From the NCBI RefSeq assembly GCF_003323715.1, contig NZ_QOIN01000051.1, forward strand, positions 1 to 62,493: 62,493 bases of DNA, read 5' to 3'. The position numbers and the translations under genes are program-made. The DNA comes from Streptomyces diacarni. Its GTDB lineage: Bacteria > Actinomycetota > Actinomycetes > Streptomycetales > Streptomycetaceae. Within the stretch, counting starts at the first letter, position 1; every line of letters starts with the position of its first letter. Shown piece by piece: positions 16,558 through 24,396 of the stretch. The notes below the pieces were generated by a model. The model did not search any database, was not told where the DNA came from, and saw nothing but the letters and a program-made list of their open reading frames with translations.

Positions 16558-17427
16558 GTGAAACTGCTGCGCGTCGGATCGGTGGGGACTGAGCGCCCCG
16601 CGCTGCTGGACGAGGACAACACCCTGCGCGACCTGTCGGGCATCGTCCCCGACATCGACGCGGGGCTGCTCGCGGACGAGACCGCGTTCACACGGGTCCG
16701 CGCAGCCGCTGCCGCCGGACGGCTGCCCGAGCTGGCCGCGGGTACCGAGGCCGGGGCCGCGCGGGTCGGGCCGCCGCTGTCGCGGATCGGCAAGGTGGTC
16801 TGCATCGGGCTGAACTTCCACGACCACGCGCGGGAGACGGGCGCCGCGATCCCCGGGGAGCCGATCGTCTTCATGAAGGCGCCCGACACCGTCGTCGGGC
16901 CCGACGACACGGTGCTGATCCCGCGCGGCAGCGAGAAGACCGACTGGGAGGTCGAGCTGGCCGTCGTCATCGGCAGGCCCGCGCGCTACCTGGCCTCGCA
17001 CGAGGAGGCGCTGGCCTGCGTCGCCGGGTACGCGATCGCCAACGACGTGTCCGAGCGCGCCTTTCAGATCGAGCGCGGCGGCCAGTGGGACAAGGGCAAG
17101 AACTGCGAGACGTTCAACCCGCTGGGCCCCTGGCTGGTGACCGCGGACGAGGTGCCGGACCCACAGGCGCTGACGATGCGGCTGTGGGTCAACGGCGAGC
17201 TGCGCCAGGACGGCACGTCCGCCGACCAGATCTTCCCCGTCGCCGAAGTGGTGCGCTACCTCTCCCACTTCATGACGCTGTACCCGGGCGACGTCATCTC
17301 GACCGGCACTCCCGCGGGCGTCGCCATGGGCCAGCCGGAGCCCAAGCCGTACCTGCGCGAGGGCGACGTCGTCGAGCTGGAGATCGCGGGCCTGGGCCGG
17401 CAGCGCCAGGTGATGAAGTCGGCGTGA
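16558..17427 (+). CDS. fumarylacetoacetate hydrolase (FAH) family protein
   Basis: The 289-aa enzyme has the FAH C-terminal fold: VVCIGLNFHDHARETGA, the loop PIVFMKAPDTVVGPDD, metal-binding acids in TDWEVELAVVIG (E-x-E) and a second acid in NDVSERAFQ, plus ISTGTPAGVAMG near the end. The family cleaves or isomerises C-C bonds next to a carbonyl in catabolism of aromatic or sugar acids (for example 2-hydroxyhepta-2,4-diene-dioate isomerase, oxaloacetate decarboxylase, ketodeoxy-sugar-acid hydrolases). The exact reaction is not readable. A GTG start lies just behind GGGAGGGAGAG. It converges with the Gfo/Idh/MocA gene. Confidence 0.9.
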   Translation: MKLLRVGSVGTERPALLDEDNTLRDLSGIVPDIDAGLLADETAFTRVRAAAAAGRLPELAAGTEAGAARVGPPLSRIGKVVCIGLNFHDHARETGAAIPGEPIVFMKAPDTVVGPDDTVLIPRGSEKTDWEVELAVVIGRPARYLASHEEALACVAGYAIANDVSERAFQIERGGQWDKGKNCETFNPLGPWLVTADEVPDPQALTMRLWVNGELRQDGTSADQIFPVAEVVRYLSHFMTLYPGDVISTGTPAGVAMGQPEPKPYLREGDVVELEIAGLGRQRQVMKSA

Positions 17428-17444
17428 GCGGGCGCGGGCGAGCC

Positions 17445-17470
17445 CCCGCGGGAGCGAGCGGTCCCGCGGG
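17445..17470. terminator. shared terminator between convergent genes
   Basis: A 9-bp perfect stem CCCGCGGGA/TCCCGCGGG with an 8-nt loop sits between the FAH gene stop (17427, plus strand) and the oxidoreductase stop (17492, minus strand). Its symmetry allows use from both sides. Confidence 0.6.
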
Positions 17471-17491
17471 TCCGACGGCGCCCCCGGGCTC

Positions 17492-18565
17492 TCAGCTGGT
17501 GCGGGCGCGGGTGAAGGAGCGGGCCGTTTCCAGTACCTGGAGGGCGGCCGCCGCCTCGTGCGCCGTCACGGGCGGGGGCGTGCCCTCGCGCAGTGCGGTG
17601 GCGATCGCGTCGTAGAAGGCGGGGTAGTCGCCGTCCAGGGTGGGGACCGCGCGGGTGTCCTCCAGCGCGCCCAGCGTGCCCCACGCCCCCTGGGGCTCCA
17701 CGCCCCAGGGGGCGCCCTCGGCGGGGCGCGCGCCCTCGCGCAGCGCGGTCTCCTGCGGGTCGAGGCCGTACTTGACGTAGCCGGCCCTGCTGCCGAGCAC
17801 TCGGAAGCGGGGGCCGAGCCGGGAGGCGGTGGCGCTCATCCACAGGTGGGAGTGGACGCCGCTCTCGTGGGTGAGGGCGATGAAGGTGTCGTCGTCCGCC
17901 TCGGCGCCCGGGCGGCGCACGTCGGCCTCCGCGTAGACGGAGGCGGCGGGTCCGAAGAGGGTCAGCGCCTGGTCGACGAGGTGGCTGCCCAGGTCGTAGA
18001 GGAGGCCGCCCACCTCCTGCGGGTCCCCCGACTCGCGCCAGCCGCCCTTGGGCAGGGGCCGCCAGCGTTCGAACCTGGACTCGAAGCGGTGGACCTCGCC
18101 CAGCGCGTCCTCGGCGAGGAGGGAGCGCAGCGTGAGGAAGTCGTTGTCCCAGCGCCGGTTCTGGAACGGGGCCAGCAGCAGCCCCTTCGCCTCGGCTTTC
18201 GCCGCCAATTCGCGGGCCTCCGCTGCGGTGGGGGCCAGCGGCTTGTCCACGACGACGGGCAGCCCCGCGTCCAGCGCGTGGTGGGCGAGCCGCACGTGGG
18301 TGCGGTTCGGCGTGGCGACGACCACGAGGTCGAGCCCGTCCGGGTCCGCGAACAGGTCGTCGGCCGAGGGCAGCGTCCGCACCTCGTCGCCCGGGGCGCC
18401 CGCTTCCCGCGCCCGCTCGCACCGCTCGGGGTCTGAGGTGACGACGGTGTCGAGCGCGAGCCCCGGCGTCGTGGCGATCAGCGGGGCGTGGAAGACCGAG
18501 CCGGCCAGGCCGAACCCGAGCAGGCCGACGCGGAGCGGCGAGGGGGAGGTGTCCATGCGGTTCAT
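17492..18565 (-). CDS. Gfo/Idh/MocA-family NAD(P)-dependent oxidoreductase
   Basis: The 357-aa protein has an N-terminal Rossmann fold (VGLLGFGLAGSVFHAPLI, the GxGxxG-type loop near residue 16), the VVATPNRTH segment, and VVVDKPLAP, the variant of the family's EKP catalytic lysine motif. The C-terminal domain carries GGLLYDLGSHLVDQAL, with the family His-containing motif. These enzymes oxidise sugars, inositols or related polyols. The start chosen is the ATG of MNRMDTSP with a G-rich site upstream; a start 13 residues earlier is open. It is transcribed divergently from the GntR gene, so could be a target of it. Confidence 0.9.
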   Translation of the reverse strand: MNRMDTSPSPLRVGLLGFGLAGSVFHAPLIATTPGLALDTVVTSDPERCERAREAGAPGDEVRTLPSADDLFADPDGLDLVVVATPNRTHVRLAHHALDAGLPVVVDKPLAPTAAEARELAAKAEAKGLLLAPFQNRRWDNDFLTLRSLLAEDALGEVHRFESRFERWRPLPKGGWRESGDPQEVGGLLYDLGSHLVDQALTLFGPAASVYAEADVRRPGAEADDDTFIALTHESGVHSHLWMSATASRLGPRFRVLGSRAGYVKYGLDPQETALREGARPAEGAPWGVEPQGAWGTLGALEDTRAVPTLDGDYPAFYDAIATALREGTPPPVTAHEAAAALQVLETARSFTRARTS

Positions 18566-18668
18566 GCCCCCACCCTTGCAAAGCGGGTGCGGCCGGGCAC
18601 GCACCGCCCGCCTCCAGGCCCGAGTACGTTCCGTCCGCCGTGACCGCGCGCCCTGCGAGGATGCCGAG

Positions 18669-19451
18669 GTGGCTACCTCGCGCGAAAGCTCCGCACCCTA
18701 CGAGATTCCCGCCGACGGGGCCGCGCCCGTGCGGGCCGGTGTTCCCGAGCACGGGCGGGTCCCCAAGTACTACTGGCTCAAGGCGCGGCTGGTTCCGCTG
18801 CTGGAGGAGCTGGGCGAGGGCGGCGTGCTGCCCACGGAGCGCGAACTGGCGTCGCGCCACGAGGTGTCCCGTGAGACGGTCCGCCAGGCGCTGCGCGAAC
18901 TGCTGCTGGAGGGGCGGCTGCGGCGGTCCGGGCGCGGCACGGTGGTGGCCGGGCCGAAGCTGGCGCAGCCGCTCGCGCTGGCCAGTTACACCGAGGGCGT
19001 CCGCCGCCAGGGCAGGGTGCCGGGGCGCACGCTGATCGGCCTGGACCGGCATCCCTGTCCGGCCGCGCTCGCCGCCGACCTCGGGATCGCCGAGGGGGAG
19101 CCGGTCTGGCATCTGGAACGGTTGCTGTTCGCGGACGACGAGCGGGTCGGTCTGGAGTCGACGTACGTCGCGGTCGAGCGGGTGCCGGAGCTGGAGCGGG
19201 ACTTCGAGGCCGATTCGTCCTTCTACACGTACCTGCGGGAGGGGTTGGGGATCCGCTTCGGTGCGGCGGAGGAGCGGCTGGAGACGGTGTTGGCGACCCC
19301 GCGGGAGGCGCTGCTGGTCGGAACGCCGCCCGGGCTGCCGATGCTGTTGATCCACCGGCGCTCGCGGGATGACGAGGGGGCGCCGCTGGAGCGGGTCCGG
19401 CTGCTCTACCGCGGCGACCGCTTCAGCTTCACGGTGCGGCTGGAGGGGTGA
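18669..19451 (+). CDS. GntR-family (HutC/UTRA) regulator, likely for the phosphonate genes
   Basis: This 260-aa repressor-type protein has a winged HTH near residues 32-100 (LPTERELASRHEVSRETVRQALRELLLEGRLRRSGRGT) and a C-terminal UTRA effector domain with EGEPVWHLERLLFADDERVGLESTYV. The GTG start has GAGG eight bases upstream. It lies 175 bp ahead of the phosphonate-type operon on the same strand, and the gap holds a 10-bp palindrome that could be its operator. The ligand is probably the transported phosphonate or a product. The codons at its 3' end are duplicated just beyond its stop. Confidence 0.88.
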   Translation: MATSRESSAPYEIPADGAAPVRAGVPEHGRVPKYYWLKARLVPLLEELGEGGVLPTERELASRHEVSRETVRQALRELLLEGRLRRSGRGTVVAGPKLAQPLALASYTEGVRRQGRVPGRTLIGLDRHPCPAALAADLGIAEGEPVWHLERLLFADDERVGLESTYVAVERVPELERDFEADSSFYTYLREGLGIRFGAAEERLETVLATPREALLVGTPPGLPMLLIHRRSRDDEGAPLERVRLLYRGDRFSFTVRLEG

Positions 19452-19479
19452 GGCTCACGGTGCGGCTGGAGGGCTGAGG
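19429..19479. repeat. 26-bp duplication spanning the GntR stop codon
   Basis: The last codons and stop of the GntR gene (TCACGGTGCGGCTGGAGG, then GTGAGG) are repeated once immediately downstream with a period of 26 bp and one mismatch. It is a fresh tandem duplication of a gene end, much like the larger array behind gdx. Confidence 0.85.
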
Positions 19480-19551
19480 CCGCTCGGCGGTCTCCGGCGG
19501 CTCCGTCCGTCCCCGCGGAGCCATCCGAGGTGTGGTCACGAGAACATAACG

Positions 19552-19561
19552 GGTCCGGACC
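19552..19561. promoter_or_regulatory. candidate GntR operator GGTCCGGACC
   Basis: A perfect 10-bp palindrome, extendable to TCCGGTCC-like flanks poorly, lies 65 bp before the first gene of the phosphonate operon in a stretch that is AT-richer than its surroundings (GAGAACATAACGGGTCC). HutC/UTRA regulators bind short palindromes of the form GGTCTAGACC-like, so this fits, but it is inference. Confidence 0.45.
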
Positions 19562-19626
19562 AGAATTGCCGGGCCGTTCACCCGGCCGTCGCTCTTGGGC
19601 CATCGGGGCCCGGGAGGGTCGCGGAC

Positions 19627-20769
19627 ATGCGAGTCATAGTTGTGGGAGCCGGCGTGCTGGGGACCCTGCACGCCTGGCAGGCGGTGCAGCGCGGTCACGA
19701 GGTCGTGCACCTCGAACGGGAGGAGGCGGCCCGCGGCGCCTCCGTGCGGAACTTCGGCCTGGTGTGGGTCGGCGGAAGGGCGGAAGGGCCCGAGCTGGAG
19801 GCGGCGCTGCGCGCCCGGGAGCTGTGGGAGCGGATCGGTCAGGAGGTCCCGGCGCTCGGCTTCCGCGCCTGCGGTTCCCTGACGGCCGTCACCACCGAGG
19901 CCGAACTGGCCGTAGCGCGGGCCGCCGCCGAGCGCCCCGACGCCGCCCGGCGCGGCTACACGCTGCTGACGCCCGAGGAGGTCAGGGCGCTCAACCCGGC
20001 GCTGCGGGGCAGCGCGCTGCGGGGCGGACTGTTCTGCGAGCGGGACGCGGCGCTCGAGCCGCGCCCCGCGCAGCGCGCCCTCCAGGAGGCGCTGCGTGAG
20101 CGGGCGCCGGGCCGCTACACGTTCCTGGGCGGGCGCGAGGTCCGCGACCTGCCGCCCGGTGCCACCGCGGCGGTGCGGGACGACCGCGGTGACCTGCACG
20201 AGGGGGACGCCGTCGTCCTGTGCACGGGCGCCTGGCTGGGCGGGCTGGTCGGCGCGCTGCTGCCCGAGCAGCCGGTGCGCCGGGTGCGGCTGCAGATGAT
20301 GCAGACCGAACCGCTGGAGGAGCGGCTGACCACGGCGGTCGCGGACGCGGACAGTTTCCGCTACTACCCGGCCTACGGCGGCGCCGCGCTCGACGCGCTG
20401 GCCGCGGCCCAGCCGCAGTCGCCCGTCGCCGCCGAGCACCGGATGCAGCTGCTGATGGTGCAGCGCGCGGACGGCTCGCTGACCATCGGCGACACCCACG
20501 AGTACGAGACGCCGTTCGGCTTCGACGTGGACGAGCGGCCCTACCGGCAGCTGACGGCCGTCGCCGAACGGCTGCTGGGGCGGGCGCTGCCCCCGGTGCG
20601 CAGGCGCTGGGCCGGGGTGTACGCGCAGTGCACGGAGCCGGGGCGTGTGGTGCTGCGGCAGCCCGTGCCGGAGCGGACGTCGGCGTGGCTGGTGACCGGA
20701 CCCGGCGGGCGCGGCATGACCTGCGCGCCCGCGATCGCCGAACGCACCGCCGACGAGCTGGGCTGGTGA
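19627..20769 (+). CDS. FAD-dependent amine oxidoreductase, phosphonate-associated (TIGR03364-like)
   Basis: The 380-aa flavoprotein of the DAO fold starts MRVIVVGAGVLGTLHAWQAV, a GxGxxG dinucleotide site, with SVRNFGLVWVGG close to the FAD and TGPGGRGMTCAPAIAE near the C-terminus. It resembles the DAO-type oxidoreductases that co-occur with phosphonatase-like hydrolases and AEP transporters. In this setting it would oxidise the C-N bond of 2-aminoethylphosphonate or an N-methylated derivative to phosphonoacetaldehyde, taking the place of a PLP transaminase (no phnW-like gene is present). The stop overlaps the next start (GTGA). Substrate is inferred from context only. Confidence 0.82.
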   Translation: MRVIVVGAGVLGTLHAWQAVQRGHEVVHLEREEAARGASVRNFGLVWVGGRAEGPELEAALRARELWERIGQEVPALGFRACGSLTAVTTEAELAVARAAAERPDAARRGYTLLTPEEVRALNPALRGSALRGGLFCERDAALEPRPAQRALQEALRERAPGRYTFLGGREVRDLPPGATAAVRDDRGDLHEGDAVVLCTGAWLGGLVGALLPEQPVRRVRLQMMQTEPLEERLTTAVADADSFRYYPAYGGAALDALAAAQPQSPVAAEHRMQLLMVQRADGSLTIGDTHEYETPFGFDVDERPYRQLTAVAERLLGRALPPVRRRWAGVYAQCTEPGRVVLRQPVPERTSAWLVTGPGGRGMTCAPAIAERTADELGW

Positions 20770-21527
20770 GGACGTTGACGACAGCGACACCGAAGGACCG
20801 CGCGCCGGGCACGCCGGACGTGGCGGGCACCACGCTGGTCGTGCTGGACATGGCGGGCACCACCGTCGCGGACGACGGCCTGGTCGAGCAGGCGTTCGGC
20901 GCGGCGGCGACGCGTCTGGGAACCGCGCCCGGCACCCCGCAGTTCGCGGCGATGCTCGACCACGTCCGCGCCACCATGGGCGAGTCCAAGATCTCCGTCT
21001 TCCGGCACCTGGCGGGCGGCGACGAGGAGCGGGCGCGGCAGGCCAACACCGCGTTCGAGGACGCCTACGGCCGGCTGGTGGCCGACGGGCACTGCGCCCC
21101 CGTACCCGGAGCCCGCGAGGCCATCGAACAGCTGCGCGCCGCCGGGCGCACCGTCGTCCTGACGACCGGCTTCGCGCGGGCCACCCAGGACGCCGTCCTG
21201 GCCGCGCTGGGCTGGCGCGACCTGGTCGCCGCCACCCTGTGCCCCGCCGACACCGGCCCGCTGGGACGCGGCCGGCCCCACCCGGACCTGGTGCTCGCCG
21301 CGCTGCTGCGCACCGGCGCGGCCGACGACGTGCGCCGCGTCGCCGTGGCCGGTGACACGGCGTACGACATGCGCTCCGGCGTGCGCGCGGGCGCGGGCGT
21401 GGTGGCCGGCGTGCTCACCGGGGCGCACGCCACGGAGGCGCTGCGCGAGGCAGGCGCGACGCACGTGCTGGACTCCGTCGCCCGCCTGCCCGGGCTGCTG
21501 TCCTCGCTGGAGCGCCCGGATGCCTGA
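20766..21527 (+). CDS. phosphonatase-like HAD hydrolase (PhnX-like, TIGR03351 type)
   Basis: The 253-aa HAD hydrolase has motif I VVLDMAGTTVADDG, motif II TTGFA, a Lys in the core and the acid motif VAVAGDTAYDMRSG. The cap contains MGESKISVFRHL, whose Lys lies where phosphonoacetaldehyde hydrolase keeps its Schiff-base lysine (MGLxK), so C-P bond cleavage of phosphonoacetaldehyde to acetaldehyde and phosphate is chemically possible. The GTG start overlaps the upstream stop; a TTG nine bases on is an alternative. It overlaps the ATPase gene by 8 bp. Confidence 0.87.
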   Translation: MRTLTTATPKDRAPGTPDVAGTTLVVLDMAGTTVADDGLVEQAFGAAATRLGTAPGTPQFAAMLDHVRATMGESKISVFRHLAGGDEERARQANTAFEDAYGRLVADGHCAPVPGAREAIEQLRAAGRTVVLTTGFARATQDAVLAALGWRDLVAATLCPADTGPLGRGRPHPDLVLAALLRTGAADDVRRVAVAGDTAYDMRSGVRAGAGVVAGVLTGAHATEALREAGATHVLDSVARLPGLLSSLERPDA

Positions 21528-21594
21528 GCACATGATGTCTGAGCACGCGATCTCTGAGCACGCGATGCCTGAGCACGCGACGCCTGAGCACACC
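21520..21594. repeat. 15-nt tandem repeat within the ABC ATPase start region
   Basis: Five in-frame units of the type ATGCCTGAGCACACG give a (M/I/T)(P/S)EH(A/M) pentapeptide repeat before the ABC domain. Units vary at few positions. Being a multiple of three, copy changes would not break the frame. Confidence 0.88.
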
Positions 21595-22650
21595 GGCGCA
21601 CGCGGGCCCGTCGGTATCCGCTTCGAGCAGGTGACCGTCGCCTACGACGGCACGGCCGTCCTGGAGGACTTCGACCTGGAGGTCGGGGCCGGCGAGGTCA
21701 TGGCGCTCCTCGGCCCCTCGGGGTCGGGCAAGACGACCGCCCTGCGCGCCGTCGCGGGATTCGTCCGCCCCGCGCGCGGGCGGGTGCGGATCGGCGACCG
21801 CGACGTGACCGACCTGCCGCCCCACGCCCGGGACGTCGGCATGGTCGTCCAGCAGTACGCGCTCTTCCCGCACATGCGCGTCGCCGACAACGTCGCCTTC
21901 GGCCTCAAGGCCAGGAGGACACCGCGCGGACAGGTGGCGGAACGCGTCGCCGAAGCGCTGGAGATGGTCGGCATGGGCGGCTACGCGCGCCGCTACCCGC
22001 GCGAACTGTCCGGCGGGCAGCAGCAGCGCGTCGCCCTCGCCCGCGCACTGGCCGTACGGCCGGGAGTGCTGCTGCTCGACGAACCGCTCTCGGCGCTGGA
22101 CGCGCGGCTGCGGTCCGGCATGCTCGCCGAACTGGACAGGCTCCACCGCGAACTGCCCGACGTCTGCGTCCTGTACGTCACCCACGACCAGATGGAGGCG
22201 TTGACGCTGGCCGACCGCGTCGCCGTCATGGACCGGGCGCGGCTGCGGGAGGTCGGCACCCCGCGGGCGCTCTACCGGGCGCCGCGGGGGAGTTTCACGG
22301 CGTCGTTCGTCGGCTCGGCCAACCTGCTGCCGGTCACCCGGGCGGGCGAGGGGAAGGTCAGGTTCGGCGACACGGAGCTGCGCGTCGCCACCCCGGGCCC
22401 GGGGGACGGCGGAGCGGCCGCCACCTTGTGCGTACGCCCGCACCGGATCGTCCTCGGGGACGGCGGTGCCAACGTGCTGCGAGGGGTGGCCAGAGCCGTC
22501 CAGTGGCGGGGTGCCACCCACCGCGTGGCCCTTGAGGTCGCCGGGCACGAGGTCGTCGCCGACGTCCCCGAGTCGGCCTCGACGCCCCGCGTCGGCGACC
22601 GTGCCGCCGTGTCCTTCGCGGCGGAGGACGGAGTGCTGCTCGATGACTGA
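21520..22650 (+). CDS. ABC importer ATPase, 2-aminoethylphosphonate type (PhnT-like)
   Basis: This 376-aa ATPase of the CysA/PotA group carries Walker A LLGPSGSGKTTALRAV, Q-loop VVQQYALFPHM, signature LSGGQQQRVALARAL, Walker B VLLLDEPLSALD, and the switch His in YVTHDQMEAL, followed by a C-terminal regulatory TOBE-like domain. It should energise the two following permeases. The first 26 residues are a peculiar repeat, MPEHMMSEHAISEHAMPEH and so on, coded by a 15-nt DNA repeat. Start and stop overlap both neighbours, so translation is coupled. Confidence 0.9.
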   Translation: MPEHMMSEHAISEHAMPEHATPEHTGARGPVGIRFEQVTVAYDGTAVLEDFDLEVGAGEVMALLGPSGSGKTTALRAVAGFVRPARGRVRIGDRDVTDLPPHARDVGMVVQQYALFPHMRVADNVAFGLKARRTPRGQVAERVAEALEMVGMGGYARRYPRELSGGQQQRVALARALAVRPGVLLLDEPLSALDARLRSGMLAELDRLHRELPDVCVLYVTHDQMEALTLADRVAVMDRARLREVGTPRALYRAPRGSFTASFVGSANLLPVTRAGEGKVRFGDTELRVATPGPGDGGAAATLCVRPHRIVLGDGGANVLRGVARAVQWRGATHRVALEVAGHEVVADVPESASTPRVGDRAAVSFAAEDGVLLDD

Positions 22651-23551
22651 GACCATGGCCTCCCGCAGGCCGGCCGGGCCGCGCCTTCGGGTGCGGTCCG
22701 GCGCCGGGCGGCGCGGCGGGTCCGCCCGCACCGGGCGCCCCTGGCTGTGGGCCCTGCCGCCGCTGGCCGTGCTGGCCGTCTCCTTCCTCCACCCGCTCGC
22801 GCTGGTGGTGCGGGAGAGCTTCTCGGGCGGGACGGCGGCCTACCGGCAGGTGTTCGGCTCCGAGGCGTTCACCGACGCGTTGGCCACGACGGTCGCCCTC
22901 GCCGCCGGAGCCACCCTCGGCTGCGTCGTCCTCGGGTTCGCGCTCGCGCTGGTCGTCGCCTTCGTGCCGTTTTCCGGCAGCAGGTCGGTGGCGCGGTTCA
23001 TCGACGTGTTCCTCTCCTTCCCCTCGTTCCTGATCACGCTCGCGCTGCTCTTCCTGTACGGCACGGTGGGGATGGCGAACGGCCTGTGGACGGGGCTGAC
23101 GGGGGCCGAGGAGGGGCCGTTCCACTTCCTGACGACGCCGTGGGGCGTGCTGCTGGCGGAGGTCACCTACTTCACCCCGTTCGTGATGCGCCCCCTGCTG
23201 GCCGCGTTCGCGCAGCTGGACACCGCCCAGCTGGAGGTGGCCTCGTCCCTGGGGGCGCGTCCCGCACGGATCGTCCGGCAGGTGATCCTGCCCGAGGCGT
23301 ATCCGGCGCTGATGGCGGGCGGCGCGCTGGTGCTGGTCCTGTGCCTGAACGAGTTCGCCATCGTGCTGTTCACGGGGGCCAAGGACGTGGTGACGCTGCC
23401 GATGCTGGTCTACAGCAAGGCGATCCTGGAGTCCGACTACGTCTCCGCCTGCGTGGTCGCCACGGTCGACGTCGTCCTCTCCGTGGGCCTCTACGGCCTC
23501 TACCGCTCCCTCACCGGAAGGAGCAGCCGCCGTGCTCGTGCACACGCGTAA
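22643..23551 (+). CDS. ABC importer permease, phosphonate/spermidine-type, first
   Basis: The 302-aa permease has a basic Gly/Arg-rich N-terminal tail, six hydrophobic segments and the EAA loop EVASSLGARPARIVRQVILPEAYPALMAG between helices 4 and 5, which docks on the ATPase. It resembles the PotB/PhnU-type subunits. It starts inside the ATPase stop region (ATG ACT GA...). The following permease starts 20 bp before its stop. An ATG four codons later is possible. Confidence 0.9.
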   Translation: MTETMASRRPAGPRLRVRSGAGRRGGSARTGRPWLWALPPLAVLAVSFLHPLALVVRESFSGGTAAYRQVFGSEAFTDALATTVALAAGATLGCVVLGFALALVVAFVPFSGSRSVARFIDVFLSFPSFLITLALLFLYGTVGMANGLWTGLTGAEEGPFHFLTTPWGVLLAEVTYFTPFVMRPLLAAFAQLDTAQLEVASSLGARPARIVRQVILPEAYPALMAGGALVLVLCLNEFAIVLFTGAKDVVTLPMLVYSKAILESDYVSACVVATVDVVLSVGLYGLYRSLTGRSSRRARAHA

Positions 23552-24329
23552 GGGGCGCTGGGCGGTGTGGGCCGTCTTCGCGGTGGTGTGCGTCCCGCTG
23601 TTCGCACTGCCGCTGCTGGTGATCGCCACGGCGTCGCTGTCCACGAACTGGAGCGGTGTGCTGCCCTCGGGGCCCACGGGCGTGCACTACGCGTCGGCCA
23701 CCCGAGGCGAGTCGCTCGCGGCGCTGAGCGTCTCCTTGCAGACGGCGCTGCTGGCGAGCGTGCTGGCGCTGGCCGTGGGCACGTGGGCCGCGCTGGCGGC
23801 GGCGTCCCTGGGACGGCGTGGCCGCCGCCTGATGGACGCGCTGTTCATGCTGCCGGTGGCGGTGCCCTCCGTGGTGGTGGGACTGGCCGTCCTGGTGGCG
23901 TACAGCCGTCCGCCCGTGCTGCTCAACGGCACCCGGTGGATCGTCATGCTGGCGCACACCGTGCTGGTGACCGCGTTCGCCTACCAGTCGGTGTCGGCGG
24001 CGCTGGCCAGGCTCGACCCCGCCTACGCGCAGGCCGCCGCCTCGCTGGGAGCGCGCCCCTGGTACGTGCTGTGGCGGGTGAAGCTGCCGCTGCTGCTGCC
24101 GTCGCTGACGGCGGCGGCCGGGCTGTGCTTCGCCCTGTCGATGGGGGAGCTGAGCGCCACGATGATGCTCTACCCGCCCGACTGGATGCCGCTGCCCGTG
24201 CAGATCTTCGCCGCCACCGACCGGGGCTCCCTCTTCACCGGCTCCGCGCTCGCCGTGGTGCTGATGGCGGCCACCTCGCTGGTGCTCCTCGCCGTCTCCC
24301 GTATCCGTACGGAGGCCTCCTACCGCTGA
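23532..24329 (+). CDS. ABC importer permease, phosphonate/spermidine-type, second
   Basis: The 265-aa partner permease (PotC/PhnV type) has six membrane helices and the docking loop QAAASLGARPWYVLWRVKLPLLLPSL. It starts at GTG behind GGAAGGAG inside the end of the previous gene. A small periplasmic stretch after helix 1 (STNWSGVLPSGPTGVHY) is usual in the group. It is followed 67 bp later by the binding-protein gene. Confidence 0.9.
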   Translation: MLVHTRKGRWAVWAVFAVVCVPLFALPLLVIATASLSTNWSGVLPSGPTGVHYASATRGESLAALSVSLQTALLASVLALAVGTWAALAAASLGRRGRRLMDALFMLPVAVPSVVVGLAVLVAYSRPPVLLNGTRWIVMLAHTVLVTAFAYQSVSAALARLDPAYAQAAASLGARPWYVLWRVKLPLLLPSLTAAAGLCFALSMGELSATMMLYPPDWMPLPVQIFAATDRGSLFTGSALAVVLMAATSLVLLAVSRIRTEASYR

Positions 24330-24396
24330 GGCCCCGTAGGTCTCGTCGGCCTCCCGGGCCTCGTCCCGCTGCTTCTCCGCTCTTCGAAAGGTGCGC

